Below, piece by piece: positions 54,211 through 62,900 of a DNA stretch of 64,000 nucleotides. The translations under genes were made by a program, and so were the position numbers. The notes beneath the pieces were generated by a model, which saw only the letters and a program-made list of their open reading frames with translations, was not told the origin of the DNA and searched no databases. The first letter of the stretch is position 1; every line of letters starts with the position of its first letter. This stretch comes from JAJDNS01 sp963578825 (lineage in GTDB: Bacteria > Acidobacteriota > Vicinamibacteria > Fen-336): contig CAUZDW010000008.1 of assembly GCA_963578825.1 (NCBI GenBank), forward strand, positions 62,001 through 126,000, in the 5' to 3' direction.

Positions 54211-54888
54211 CTAGCCTCTCTTGATGAAGTAGTCGAGCAGCTCGGAGCTCGAGTTGTCCATCTCGACGGTGAAGCTCTCGACCTTGCCGTTCAGGTAGTT
54301 GAAGGCCCAGACCGCCGGCACGGCCACGAAGAGGCCGAACGCGGTGGTGATGAGCGCCTCTGCGATACCGGCGGAGATGGCCGCGATGCCGCCCGAGCCC
54401 GTGAGCGCCATGCCCGCGAACGCGTTGATGATGCCGAAGGTGGTCCCGAAGAGGCCCACGAACGGCGCGGTGGCGCCGATGGTGGCGAGGCCGGTCAGGC
54501 CGCGCTTGAGGTCAGCGAGGTTGACAGCGGTGGCGCGCTGGATGGCCCGCTTGGCCGCCTCGACGGCGCTCTCACGGTCCTTCTCCAACTCCCCGCTCTC
54601 CATCTGGTACTGCCACTCCTGGAGCCCAGGCTTGAGGACCTTCGCCAGGTGGGACATCTTGAACTGCTTGCCGTCGGAGATGTCGATGGCTTCCTTGATC
54701 TTTCCCTGCTTGAGGTAGCGGGCCACCTCCGGCGCGTACTTGCGGGACTGCTTGGTTGCCTTGTTATAGGTGTAGTACCGCTCGAACATGACCGCGATCG
54801 AATAGATCGACATCAAGAGGAGCGTGATGACGGTTGCCCATGCGATCCCGCCCATGTGTTCGGCCATCGAGATCAAATCGAACTGCAT
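54211..54888 (-). CDS. exbB: ExbB/TolQ proton channel protein
   Basis: 225 residues with AGGAGG upstream. Three membrane helices; the conserved core GLFGTTFGIINAFAGMALTGSGGIAAISAGIAEALITTAFGLFVAVPAVWAFN. It forms the pentameric motor with ExbD and TonB, 36 nt downstream of tonB. Confidence 0.94.
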   Translation of the reverse strand: MQFDLISMAEHMGGIAWATVITLLLMSIYSIAVMFERYYTYNKATKQSRKYAPEVARYLKQGKIKEAIDISDGKQFKMSHLAKVLKPGLQEWQYQMESGELEKDRESAVEAAKRAIQRATAVNLADLKRGLTGLATIGATAPFVGLFGTTFGIINAFAGMALTGSGGIAAISAGIAEALITTAFGLFVAVPAVWAFNYLNGKVESFTVEMDNSSSELLDYFIKRG

Positions 54889-54924
54889 CTTTGCGTCCTC
54901 CTGGACTTGTGTCTCGTGCTCGCC

Positions 54925-55656
54925 CTACGAGAGCCTGAAGTTAACCGTAACGGTCATGATGACGGGGACCGGCACGCCGTTCAGAAGAGTCGGCGTGTAG
55001 ATCCATTGCCTTACGGCCTTCGTGGCAGACTGGTTCAGCAACGGGATGCCACGGAGAAGCTTGACGTTGGTCACCTTGCCCTGGGGCGAGATCGTGCACT
55101 CGAGGATGACGACTCCCTGCACCCGGGCCTGCTTTGCGATGTCGGGGTAGATCGGTTTCACGTCCCTCAGTTTCTTGGGTGGCTTGATCTGGCCCCCGAT
55201 CCGGATGGCCGCCTGGGGTGGGGGTGCGGGGGCGTCGGGGAGTCCACCGATGACACCACCGACGACGCCGCCGGGGACGCCACCTTCCACACCGCCGGCC
55301 ACGCCCTCGTCGAAGCCCAGGTCCAGGTCCTCCTCTGGCATGAGCTCCTGCGGTATGTCGACCGGCGCCACGAACGTGCTCCGCTGGAGGACCGGCGTTG
55401 GGGCCGCGGGCCGTGCACGGGCCCGCGGGGCGGGCGGCGGCGGCGGCGGCGGTGGTGCTGGGGCCGACATCGGCTCCGCGAAGAAGACCGAGATTGACGA
55501 CTCTGGCAGAATGCCACTCTGCAGGATCGGCACGATGATGATGGCGGCGGCGGCCAAGCCGTGCAGCACGATCGCAATCGGCATAACCTTGGCCTGGTTG
55601 GTCTTGTGCGTTGACACATCGGAGTCGATGAGATCTTCGAAGAGCCGTTGTTCCAT
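54925..55656 (-). CDS. tonB: TonB energy-transducing protein
   Basis: 243 residues. Cytoplasmic N-tail, membrane anchor (MPIAIVLHGLAAAAIIIVPIL), Pro-run (eight prolines), a GVAGGVEGGVPGGVVGGVIGG stretch (about 118-138) and the TonB C-terminal domain (YPDIAKQARVQGVVILECTI... VRQWIYTPTLLNGVPV). Transmits energy to outer-membrane receptors. First gene of the tonB-exbB-exbD-exbD operon. Confidence 0.92.
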   Translation of the reverse strand: MEQRLFEDLIDSDVSTHKTNQAKVMPIAIVLHGLAAAAIIIVPILQSGILPESSISVFFAEPMSAPAPPPPPPPPAPRARARPAAPTPVLQRSTFVAPVDIPQELMPEEDLDLGFDEGVAGGVEGGVPGGVVGGVIGGLPDAPAPPPQAAIRIGGQIKPPKKLRDVKPIYPDIAKQARVQGVVILECTISPQGKVTNVKLLRGIPLLNQSATKAVRQWIYTPTLLNGVPVPVIMTVTVNFRLS

Positions 55657-55840
55657 AACCCCCGCCTCTACACTCTATACGTCAAGACGAGTATCTTTCC
55701 TGACAAGAGATGCGGATTCTATCCCTGCGCTTTTCGGCGTGTCAAGGCGTCCGCTCCGGGCCCCCGACCGCAGGCGCCAGCATAGGGATTGGACACGGCG
55801 GGAGCCGGAGCGGTTCGCTTGCCCGCAGGGGCTTTAGAGC
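55657..55840. other. Spacer between the two tonB genes
   Basis: 184 nt on the minus-strand path between the second tonB gene (upstream) and the first. It contains TAGAAT- and TTGTCA-like elements compatible with a separate promoter for the downstream operon, but no well-spaced pair was found. Confidence 0.3.
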
Positions 55841-56698
55841 TCAGTAGATGGCGAAACGGACGGGGGCGTGGGCGATCGTGGGTACGGGGCGCCCGTTCTT
55901 GATCGCCGGCGAGAAGACCCACTGGTAGACGGTCTGGAGCGCCGCGGCGTCCAGCATCGGGACGGATTGGAGGATCCGCGCCCGCACGACCCGGCCGGTC
56001 GAGTCGATCAGGATCTCGACCGTGACGACACCCTCCACCTTCTTGACGAACGCCTCCTGCGGATACTGGGGCCGGGTGATCTTGATCGGCCTGGGCGGCT
56101 GGTCGTAGTCCATGACGGGACCGGTTCCGGTGCCGCCGAGGACCCCGCCCAGGACGCCCCCGGGAATCCCGCCCACCATCCCCCCTTCGACGCCGTCCTC
56201 CATGCCCTCCGGAAGGCCAAAGTCGCTCCCGAACTCGCTGCCGAACTGGTCGTCCGGCGAGATGGCGTCCTCGCGCTGCAACTCCTCCACCTCTGTCGGG
56301 GTCGGGGTCTCGATGGGGGCTGTGAAGTCGGTCTCCTCGGGGGGGTCCTCGACCACCAGCTTGGGGGGCTGGGGTTCCACCGACTCCTCCCGCATCTTTG
56401 ACCCCTTGGGCAGGGGAGGGGGTGGGGGCGGTGGCGGGTCATACAAGAGCACCGTGATGATGTCGCGGTCGGGAAGCTCCGGAGGCGTGAAGATCGGGAC
56501 CAAGATGATCAGGGCGATCGCGACGGAATGGACGATGAACGACGCGCGGGTGCCGATCCGCTCCCGGCGGCTGCGCTTTCTCGGCTCGGACGTGACGAGG
56601 CTGCCTATGAAGAGCTTGTCCTCGTCGATCGACCCCAGCTTGCGCCCTGGGGCGTCCTCCGGAGCCGTCTCTGGCCCGAATCCGATCATCATCGACAT
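55841..56698 (-). CDS. tonB: TonB-type protein, second copy
   Basis: About 285 residues from the ATG at 56698; a GTG at 56722 would add 8. Long cytoplasmic tail, membrane anchor (FIVHSVAIALIILVPIF), a Pro-run, an acidic stretch, then GMEDGVEGGMVGGIPGGVLGGVLGG and a TonB C-terminal domain (YPQEAFVKKVEGVVTVEILID... TVYQWVFSPAIKNGRPV). It shares the Gly-Val repeat with the neighbouring TonB but little else outside the C-terminal domain. It may serve a different receptor set. Confidence 0.9.
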   Translation of the reverse strand: MSMMIGFGPETAPEDAPGRKLGSIDEDKLFIGSLVTSEPRKRSRRERIGTRASFIVHSVAIALIILVPIFTPPELPDRDIITVLLYDPPPPPPPPLPKGSKMREESVEPQPPKLVVEDPPEETDFTAPIETPTPTEVEELQREDAISPDDQFGSEFGSDFGLPEGMEDGVEGGMVGGIPGGVLGGVLGGTGTGPVMDYDQPPRPIKITRPQYPQEAFVKKVEGVVTVEILIDSTGRVVRARILQSVPMLDAAALQTVYQWVFSPAIKNGRPVPTIAHAPVRFAIY

Positions 56699-56832
56699 CT
56701 TAGCACCCGAGAATCTCCCCACTATGGATGAACGGAGAGTGCCCGGGCCTAGGTTCCCGCGAGCCCGTAAATTCTCGTCAAACCCGGTGGCGGCGGCGCA
56801 GTTCCGCCCCTGGCCAGCAGCTTCCGAGAGCG

Positions 56833-57768
56833 CTAAAGCGCTGCATTGGCGGCCCTGGCCTCGGGCCGCACCTTGCGCCCGTACCAGAAAGCCACGAGCG
56901 GGACGGCGACGAACATGGTGGAGTAGGTGCCCACGATGGTGCCGACCACGAGAACGAAGCTGAAGCCGCGCAGCACCTCGCCCCCGAAGAGGTAGAGTCC
57001 CATGAGCGCCAGGCCGGTGGTTCCGCTCGTGATCACCGTCCGGGAGAGAGTCTGGTTGATGGCGTTGTTCAGGAGCTCCGATATCGAGAGCTTGTGTCTC
57101 TGCCTCAGGTTCTCCCTGGCGCGGTCGAAGATGACGATCGTGTCGTTGACGCTGTAGCCGACCAGGGTGAGGAGGGCCGCGATGATGTTCAGCGTGATCT
57201 CGTAGCCGAAGAAGGTCAGGATCCCGACAGCAATGATGACGTCGTGCAGCGCCGCCACGGCGGCCCCGGCGCCCCAGATGCCGCCCTTGAAGCGGACGCC
57301 CAGGTAGATGAGCTGGAAAAGCAGACCCAGGCTCACCAGGAGGATGGCCTTTCTACGGAGCTCGGCCCCCACGATCGGGCCCACGCTCTCCGACGAGGAC
57401 TCGATCACGGAGTTCTCCCCGTACGCCTCGGCCAGGGTGGCGAGAGCCGCCCGGGCGGGGGCATCGAGGTCGGCCTCGAGGGCCTCGAGAGCGAGCCGGA
57501 TGAGGACCCTGTTGTCCTCCGCCTCGCCGAACGTCTGGATCACCGAGCCCGGCGAGATGCTCTCGACGGCGCCGCGGATCTTCTCGATCTCGGGGGTGGA
57601 CTGAAACTGGAGGATCAGCTGGGTTCCTTCGGAGAACTCCACCCCGTAGCGGACGTGGCCACCGGCCACCGCGTAGATGCCGGCGGCGACGAAAAGGACG
57701 CTCGCGATGGCCAGGTACTTCGCCCGGCCCAGGAAATCGACGTTTGGATTCTTGAGGATCTCCATCAC
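56833..57768 (-). CDS. secF: SecF, protein-export membrane subunit
   Basis: 311 residues, six membrane helices. GVEFSEGTQLILQF and GYSVNDTIVIFDRARENLRQR are the SecF signatures. Works with SecD to complete Sec export using proton-motive force. It starts 6 nt after secD on the same strand. Confidence 0.95.
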   Translation of the reverse strand: MMEILKNPNVDFLGRAKYLAIASVLFVAAGIYAVAGGHVRYGVEFSEGTQLILQFQSTPEIEKIRGAVESISPGSVIQTFGEAEDNRVLIRLALEALEADLDAPARAALATLAEAYGENSVIESSSESVGPIVGAELRRKAILLVSLGLLFQLIYLGVRFKGGIWGAGAAVAALHDVIIAVGILTFFGYEITLNIIAALLTLVGYSVNDTIVIFDRARENLRQRHKLSISELLNNAINQTLSRTVITSGTTGLALMGLYLFGGEVLRGFSFVLVVGTIVGTYSTMFVAVPLVAFWYGRKVRPEARAANAAL

Positions 57769-57774
57769 CGCCCC

Positions 57775-59424
57775 CTAGATGCTCAGGCTCTCGACGCGGC
57801 GTTTGCCGAGAACCCACTCGAAGAGGAATTTGCTCACCAAGTAGGAGGCGAAGACGTTGGCCATGAGACCGATAATGAGGGTGATTGCGAAGCCCTTGAT
57901 GGGCCCGGTTCCGAACTGGAAGAGGAATGCGGCGGCGATCAGGCCGGTGAGGTGGGTGTCGATGATGGTGGTCAGGACCCGGTCGAACCCGTTCTGGATC
58001 GCCATCCGCACTGTCTTGCCGTTGCGGAGCTCCTCGCGGATCCGCTCGAACACGAGGACGTTCGTGTCGACGCCGACGCCGACGATGAGGATGATCCCGG
58101 CGATGCCGGGCAGCGTGAGCGTCGCCCCGCTGTAGGCGAGGAACGCCGCCACGATGAGCAGGTTGGCCGAGAGGGCCACCACAGCGTTCAGCCCCGACAG
58201 CCGGTAGTAGCCGACCATGAAGAGGACGATGAACGCCATGGCCGCCACCGACGCCCGGACGCCGTCCCGGATCGAGTCCCGGCCCAGGGAGGCCCCCACG
58301 GTGAGCTCCTGCAGGTAGCGGAGGGTGGCGGGCAGAGCCCCGGCCTTGAGGATCTTGGAGAGCTCGTCGGCCTCCTCGGTGGTGAACTGCCCCGTGATGC
58401 GGTTGTCCGCCCCCAGCTTGCTCTGGATCGTGGGCGCCGAGTAGACCCGGTCGTCGAGGACGACGGCGAGCTGGCGGCCGATGTTCCTCCGGGTCTCCCG
58501 GGAGAACTTGTCGGTCGCGTTGGCATTGAGGATGAAGTTGATCTGTGGGCGGTTGTTCTCGTCGACGCCCACCCGGGCGGTCTTGAGGTCGCGGCCCGTG
58601 ATCATGGACTCGCGCCGCAGCAGGTAGTACAGCCGCTCCCCCGAGCCCTGGGCCGAGCTGCTCATGATCACCAGGTTGTCCGGGAGCCTGCCTCCGGTCC
58701 CCTCGAGCAACGTCTCCTCGCTGGCTGCGGAGTCCTCCACCAGGCGTAGCGAGAGCTGGGCCGTGGTCTTAATGATGCGCTTGGCCTGCTCGACGTCTTC
58801 GACACCAGGCAGCTGGACGAGAATCTGGTCTCCGGTGCTGCCGTGACGGGCAATCACCGGCTCCGCCACCCCGAGCTCGTTCACCCGGCGCTCGAGAGTC
58901 CGTTTGGCCTCCTCGACCGTCTGATCCCCGAGCTGGCGTTTGTAGATGTCGGTCATCCGGATGGAGAAGCCGTCCTCGCCCTCGGTGCGGATGTTCCAGC
59001 CGGGGCTGAACTGATCCTCGAGGACGCCGCGCATGTCCTTGACCCGGGCGGGCTCGGTGCCCCTGACCGAGAAGGAGGTGGCGTCCGTGCGTTCGATGAC
59101 GCCGAACTGGATGCCCTGGCGAGCGGCCTGGTCCCGAGACGTGGTGACGGCGTCGCCCACGGTGGCGTTGTAGGCGTCCTCGATGACGACCTGGAGGACG
59201 AGATGGATGCCGCCCTTCAGGTCCAGGCCGAGATGGATCTTGCCGGGGGTGCCGTCCTTGTCGAAGGGCGGCCAGATCGCGACGCCGCAGGCGAGGAGGA
59301 TGGCGCCGTAGAAGACCGCGCGGACCTGGAGCTCCTTGCGGACGAAGGCATAGGTGAGCCCGGCGAGAGCGGCACTCAGCAGCAGCCAGAGGACGAAGGG
59401 GTTCTGAAGGTCGGGGGACATCAC
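57775..59424 (-). CDS. secD: SecD, protein-export membrane subunit
   Basis: 549 residues. The first periplasmic head starts GLDLKGGIHLVLQV; the C-terminal helix bundle has GVGVDTNVLVFERIREELRNGKTVR. Overlaps yajC by 4 nt (ATGA). Normal length. Confidence 0.95.
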   Translation of the reverse strand: MMSPDLQNPFVLWLLLSAALAGLTYAFVRKELQVRAVFYGAILLACGVAIWPPFDKDGTPGKIHLGLDLKGGIHLVLQVVIEDAYNATVGDAVTTSRDQAARQGIQFGVIERTDATSFSVRGTEPARVKDMRGVLEDQFSPGWNIRTEGEDGFSIRMTDIYKRQLGDQTVEEAKRTLERRVNELGVAEPVIARHGSTGDQILVQLPGVEDVEQAKRIIKTTAQLSLRLVEDSAASEETLLEGTGGRLPDNLVIMSSSAQGSGERLYYLLRRESMITGRDLKTARVGVDENNRPQINFILNANATDKFSRETRRNIGRQLAVVLDDRVYSAPTIQSKLGADNRITGQFTTEEADELSKILKAGALPATLRYLQELTVGASLGRDSIRDGVRASVAAMAFIVLFMVGYYRLSGLNAVVALSANLLIVAAFLAYSGATLTLPGIAGIILIVGVGVDTNVLVFERIREELRNGKTVRMAIQNGFDRVLTTIIDTHLTGLIAAAFLFQFGTGPIKGFAITLIIGLMANVFASYLVSKFLFEWVLGKRRVESLSI

Positions 59425-59756
59425 TTCTCCGTCCTGGCGGCGGGGTCGGCCTGAAGACCGGCCACCGCGCTCTTGAGGACCTTGATCCTCGTCTTGTCGT
59501 CGATGCGGAGCTGGAAGGCGTCGTCCTCCACGGCGACGATGGTGGCGAAGATGCCGGCGTTCAGGAGGACCTTGTCGCCGGTCTTGAGCTCCTTCACCAG
59601 CGCCGCGAGCTTCTTCTGCTTGCGGCGCATCGGAAGGATGAGGACGAAATAGAAGACGGCGAAGATCAGCCCCATCATCACGAGGCTGGCCATCGGGTTG
59701 GGCTCACCCTCGCGAGAGGGCCCGGCGAGGGCGAAAAGGCTCTGAAGTTCGACCAT
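59421..59756 (-). CDS. yajC: YajC, Sec accessory membrane protein
   Basis: 111 residues: one helix (LIFAVFYFVLILPMRRKQKKL) and the conserved TGDKVLLNAGIFATIVAVEDD. Coupled to secD by overlapping stop and start. Confidence 0.95.
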   Translation of the reverse strand: MVELQSLFALAGPSREGEPNPMASLVMMGLIFAVFYFVLILPMRRKQKKLAALVKELKTGDKVLLNAGIFATIVAVEDDAFQLRIDDKTRIKVLKSAVAGLQADPAARTEK

Positions 59757-59833
59757 TGGCGTCCTGCTCGGTTAAGGGTACGGTCAGTTGACCCGGAGTT
59801 TTCCGCTTTCGAGCGAGGGGCCCCTCGGCGGCC

Positions 59834-60973
59834 TCAGGGGACGTCGCGCGGCGAGGCGTCCTGCTCCGGGGCCGCGAGGCGTCGGAGGGTCTCCCTCCGG
59901 TACTCCTCGAAGCGGCACAAACGGATACTTTGTCGTAACCCCTCCATCATGTCAAGGTAGAAGAAGAGGTTGTGGACGCTCATCAGCGTTGCCGCCGTCA
60001 TCTCGCCACTGAGGTGTAGGTGGCGAAGATAGGCCCGGCTGGCGGTCCGGCACGTGGGGCAGGGACACTCCGGGTCGGGCGGGCGCGGATCGTCCCGGAA
60101 TCGAGCGTTCCTGATGCTGAGGCGGCCCCGGCTGGTGAAGAGCTGCCCGTTTCTGGCGTTGCGCGTGGGCAGGACGCAGTCGAACATGTCGATCCCGCGG
60201 GCCACGGACTCGATGACGTCCTCCGGGGTGCCCACGCCCATCAGGTACCTGGGACGGTCCGTCGGGAGAATCGGCTCGAGGCCCTCGAGGACGCGGTCGC
60301 GGGCCTCACGGGGCTCGCCCACCGAGAGGCCCCCCACGGCGTAACCCGGGAAATCCATCTCCATCAGCTCCCGGGCGCTCTGCTCGCGCAGGTCCATGTC
60401 CACACCCCCCTGGACGATCCCGAACAGCCACTGGTCCTCTCTGCCGTGGGCCTGGCGGCACCGTCGCGCCCAACGAGTGGTCCGAGCGGTCGCTTCGGCG
60501 ATCGCTCCCCGGGGGGCGTCGCCTGGCGGACACTCGTCGAAGGCCATGGCGATGTCCGCGCCGAGGCGCGCCTGGATCTCGATCGACCGCTCGGGTGTCA
60601 GGAGGTGAGCGGCCCCGTCGATGTGGCTCCGGAAGCGGACGCCCTCTTCGTCGATGCGCCTGAGCGATGCGAGGCTGAAGACCTGATACCCGCCGCTGTC
60701 CGTGAGAAAGGGCCCGTCCCAGCCGGTGAAGCCGTGCAGGCCACCCAGGCTGGCGACCAGCTCGTCGCCGGGGCGGAGCATCAGATGGTAGGTGTTGGCC
60801 AGCAGGATCCGCGCTCCGATCTCCCGGACATCGCGGTGTAGAACCGCCTTCACCGCGCCGGCGGTGCCCACGGGCATGAAGACGGGGGTCTCCACTTCTC
60901 CGTGAGGCGTCACCAGGCGCCCGGTCCGGGCGCGCCCGTCGCGGGCCAGGACGGAGAACGAGAGGGCGGGCAT
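59834..60973 (-). CDS. tgt: Queuine tRNA-ribosyltransferase
   Basis: 379 residues from the ATG at 60973. Catalytic Asp context LTDSGGYQVFSL, MAFDECPP and GIVQGGVDMDLR; zinc ligands in CPCPTCRTASRAYLRHL. It swaps guanine for preQ1 in the wobble position of GUN tRNAs. A TATACT -10 (60984-60989, minus strand) ends 10 nt before the ATG. Open frame extends upstream over ddl without family sequence. Confidence 0.95.
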   Translation of the reverse strand: MPALSFSVLARDGRARTGRLVTPHGEVETPVFMPVGTAGAVKAVLHRDVREIGARILLANTYHLMLRPGDELVASLGGLHGFTGWDGPFLTDSGGYQVFSLASLRRIDEEGVRFRSHIDGAAHLLTPERSIEIQARLGADIAMAFDECPPGDAPRGAIAEATARTTRWARRCRQAHGREDQWLFGIVQGGVDMDLREQSARELMEMDFPGYAVGGLSVGEPREARDRVLEGLEPILPTDRPRYLMGVGTPEDVIESVARGIDMFDCVLPTRNARNGQLFTSRGRLSIRNARFRDDPRPPDPECPCPTCRTASRAYLRHLHLSGEMTAATLMSVHNLFFYLDMMEGLRQSIRLCRFEEYRRETLRRLAAPEQDASPRDVP

Positions 60974-61033
60974 GACGCGCCGGAGTATAGTCGCTGCCTG
61001 ACCTTCATCATGGGCTGGTAGACTCAGCTGGAA

Positions 61034-62101
61034 ATGAGCGACCGAAAGCGCGTCGCGCTCCTCTTCGGTGGTCGCTCGGGCGAGCACGAGGTGAGTGTCC
61101 GCTCGGCCGAGTCCGTCGCCGAGGGTCTCGAGCGTGACCACGACGTCGTCTGCATCCTCATCGAGAAGACGGGCCGCTGGCACCTGCAGGACGGCTCGCG
61201 GCCTCACGCGACGGGGGGCGAGGCGATCTTTCTCGCCCCGGACCCCACCGACGGAGGGACGCTCCGCCGCTTTGACGACGCCGTTTCGCTCGTGCGCCCC
61301 GACGTCTTCTTTCCCGTGCTGCACGGCCCCTACGGCGAGGATGGCACCCTCCAGGGGCTGTTCGACCTGGCAGGCGTGCCCTACGTGGGCGCCGGCGTCG
61401 CGGCCTCCGCGGCGGCGATGGACAAGACCCTGATGAAGTCGCTCTTCGCACAAGCGGGTCTGCCCCAGGTGCGCCACCGCACGCTGAGGAGCCGTGATGC
61501 CTCCCTGGAGGCGCGAGTGCTCGACGATCTGGGTCTGCCCGTCTTCGTCAAGCCCGCCAGCCTGGGCTCGAGTGTCGCGGTGAGCAAGGTGCCCACCGCG
61601 GAGGCTCTCGGGGCCGCCCTGGGCCTCGCCCTGGAATACGACCACAAGGTGGTGATCGAGGAGGCCGTGGACGCACGAGAGATCGAGGTCGCGGTGCTGG
61701 GCAACGAGGGGGCGGAGCCCTCGGTTCCCGGCGAGATCGTGCCGGACCGGGAGTTCTACGACTACGACTCCAAGTACGCGGCGGACAGCGCCACGAAGCT
61801 CATCATCCCTGCGCCGGTGGACGAGCCCACGGCAGCCGAGGTCCGCCGCCTCGCGGTCGAGGCCTTCGCAGCGGTCGACGCCTGCGGCCTCGCCCGGGTG
61901 GACTTCTTCCTGGAGCGCTCCAGCGGGCGGGTTCTGGTCAACGAGATCAACACCATGCCCGGCTTCACGTCGATCAGCATGTACCCCAGGCTGTGGGCCG
62001 CCTCCGGAGTGTCGTATCCGGAGCTCCTCGCCCGCCTCGTGGCACTGGCGCTGACGCGCCACTCCCGCCGCGCGACGCTCCGAACCGACTTCGGACGTTG
62101 A
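61034..62101 (+). CDS. ddl: D-alanine--D-alanine ligase
   Basis: 355 residues. LLFGGRSGEHEVSVRSAESV, VLHGPYGEDGTLQGLFDLAGVPYVG and NEINTMPGFTSISMYPRLW are the ATP-grasp Ddl signatures, with Tyr in YGEDG as in D-Ala-specific forms. Makes the D-Ala-D-Ala dipeptide for peptidoglycan. A TAGACT -10 (61019-61024) precedes the ATG by 9 nt. Confidence 0.95.
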   Translation: MSDRKRVALLFGGRSGEHEVSVRSAESVAEGLERDHDVVCILIEKTGRWHLQDGSRPHATGGEAIFLAPDPTDGGTLRRFDDAVSLVRPDVFFPVLHGPYGEDGTLQGLFDLAGVPYVGAGVAASAAAMDKTLMKSLFAQAGLPQVRHRTLRSRDASLEARVLDDLGLPVFVKPASLGSSVAVSKVPTAEALGAALGLALEYDHKVVIEEAVDAREIEVAVLGNEGAEPSVPGEIVPDREFYDYDSKYAADSATKLIIPAPVDEPTAAEVRRLAVEAFAAVDACGLARVDFFLERSSGRVLVNEINTMPGFTSISMYPRLWAASGVSYPELLARLVALALTRHSRRATLRTDFGR

Positions 62102-62573
62102 GCCGGGCGCCGGTGGGCTCGCTGCGTTGTATATAAATAAGCGTAGTAAACCCGCTCGTGGCCCTGCCTGCCCCGCCGCGGGGAAGTCGGGTCCCGCGGA
62201 GGGCCTCGTCCAGGAGCAACTCCTCCGTGAACACCACGTTGGAGATGTTCTGTATTAAACATAGTATATAAGAAGCGCTCATGTGGCCCAGTTCGAGAGA
62301 GGCCTTGGCGGAAGGCCCTGAACCACAGTACCTTCGCGCGATCGACTGGATGAAAGGCGCTCCTGGAGCCAATTAGAGTGGTTTCCGCATTCCTTTCCAC
62401 AGCGTAACTCCCTCCACCCGTTGAGCATGGACGAAGCGGGCCGATCGGAAAAGCGCTTGACAGGGGTATAGGGGCTCCCTACCCTACCCCTAGTATGCGG
62501 AGCCTCTTGAGACCCGATATGTTGAAGGAGGCCTCGCTGTCCAATCTATGGACTGAAAGGGGGGATTTCCTCA
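62102..62573. other. AT-richer intergenic region
   Basis: About 470 nt with stretches like TATATAAATAA (62131-62141) and ATAGTATATAA (about 62259-62269), much lower in GC than the surroundings, and no convincing gene on either strand. The last 120 nt hold the promoter of the micro-ORFs. Minus-strand open frames over this region show no recognisable family. Confidence 0.4.
62457..62485 (+). promoter_or_regulatory. Promoter upstream of the lysine-rich micro-ORFs
   Basis: Perfect TTGACA (62457-62462), 17 nt, TACCCT (62480-62485). The spacer and -10 carry an imperfect inverted repeat (GGGGTATAGGG with CCCTACCCTACCCC, 62463-62490) that could be an operator. Confidence 0.5.
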
Positions 62574-62666
62574 ATGCCAGCTAAGAAGAAGGCCCGGAAG
62601 AAGGCCACGAAGAAGAAGGCAACTCGGAAGAAGGCAACTCGGAAGAAGGCCGCCAAGAAGAAGTAG
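62574..62666 (+). CDS. 30-residue Lys/Ala/Thr-rich histone H1-like micro-protein
   Basis: ATG at 62574 preceded by AAGGGGGG (about 10 nt). The product begins MPAKKKARKK and is built of KKAT/RKKAT units: 15 Lys and 3 Arg of 30 residues, no acidic or hydrophobic-core residues. That resembles the tails of histone H1-like DNA-binding proteins (HctB/AlgP type), but with no globular domain. A good promoter, ribosome-binding site and downstream hairpin make it a plausible real gene. DNA or RNA binding is inference from charge. Confidence 0.6.
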   Translation: MPAKKKARKKATKKKATRKKATRKKAAKKK

Positions 62667-62681
62667 AAGCCTCGGGGAGGT

Positions 62682-62712
62682 CTGGGGGTCGAGAGGATTT
62701 CTCGCCCCCCAG
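62682..62712 (+). other. Stem-loop between the two micro-ORFs
   Basis: CTGGGGGTCGAG pairs with CTCGCCCCCCAG (one mismatch), loop of 7. No T-run follows, so it may be a pause or RNA-stability element, not a strong terminator. Confidence 0.45.
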
Positions 62713-62805
62713 CCACCACTCCGGTCGTCGACCATCAACCGCGTGCGCTGACGGCGCCTGATCGCCGCAAGGCCACCGAAACGAGAGGAAGGGGGGATGT
62801 AGCGA

Positions 62806-62844
62806 ATGCCGGCGAAGAAGAAGAAGGCAGCCAGGAAGAAGTAG
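62806..62844 (+). CDS. 12-residue lysine-rich micro-ORF (MPAKKKKAARKK)
   Basis: ATG at 62806, preceded by GGAAGGGGGGAT, nearly the same leader as the 30-residue ORF. The sequence repeats the start MPAKKK and then AARKK. It looks like a shortened duplicate. An ATG at 62797 immediately followed by TAG sits between the G-run and the start. It could be a fossil or a real tiny peptide. Confidence 0.4.
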   Translation: MPAKKKKAARKK

Positions 62845-62867
62845 AGGCCCGACGTCAGCCACGGCCG

Positions 62868-62900
62868 AAAGGGGGTGAGCAACTCACCCCCTTTTCTTTT
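62868..62900 (+). terminator. Terminator after the micro-ORFs
   Basis: AAAGGGGGTGAG pairs perfectly with CTCACCCCCTTT around a 3-nt loop (CAA), followed by TCTTTT. It overlaps the 3' end of the convergent HAD gene and may act in both directions. Confidence 0.88.

Noticed and set aside
62682..62712. Stem-loop taken as a terminator between the micro-ORFs
   Set aside because: No T-run after the stem; kept as a stem-loop only.
62571..62882. Minus-strand membrane-like open frame opposite the lysine micro-ORFs
   Set aside because: Leu/Phe/Ser richness is just the complement of AAG repeats; no ribosome-binding site.
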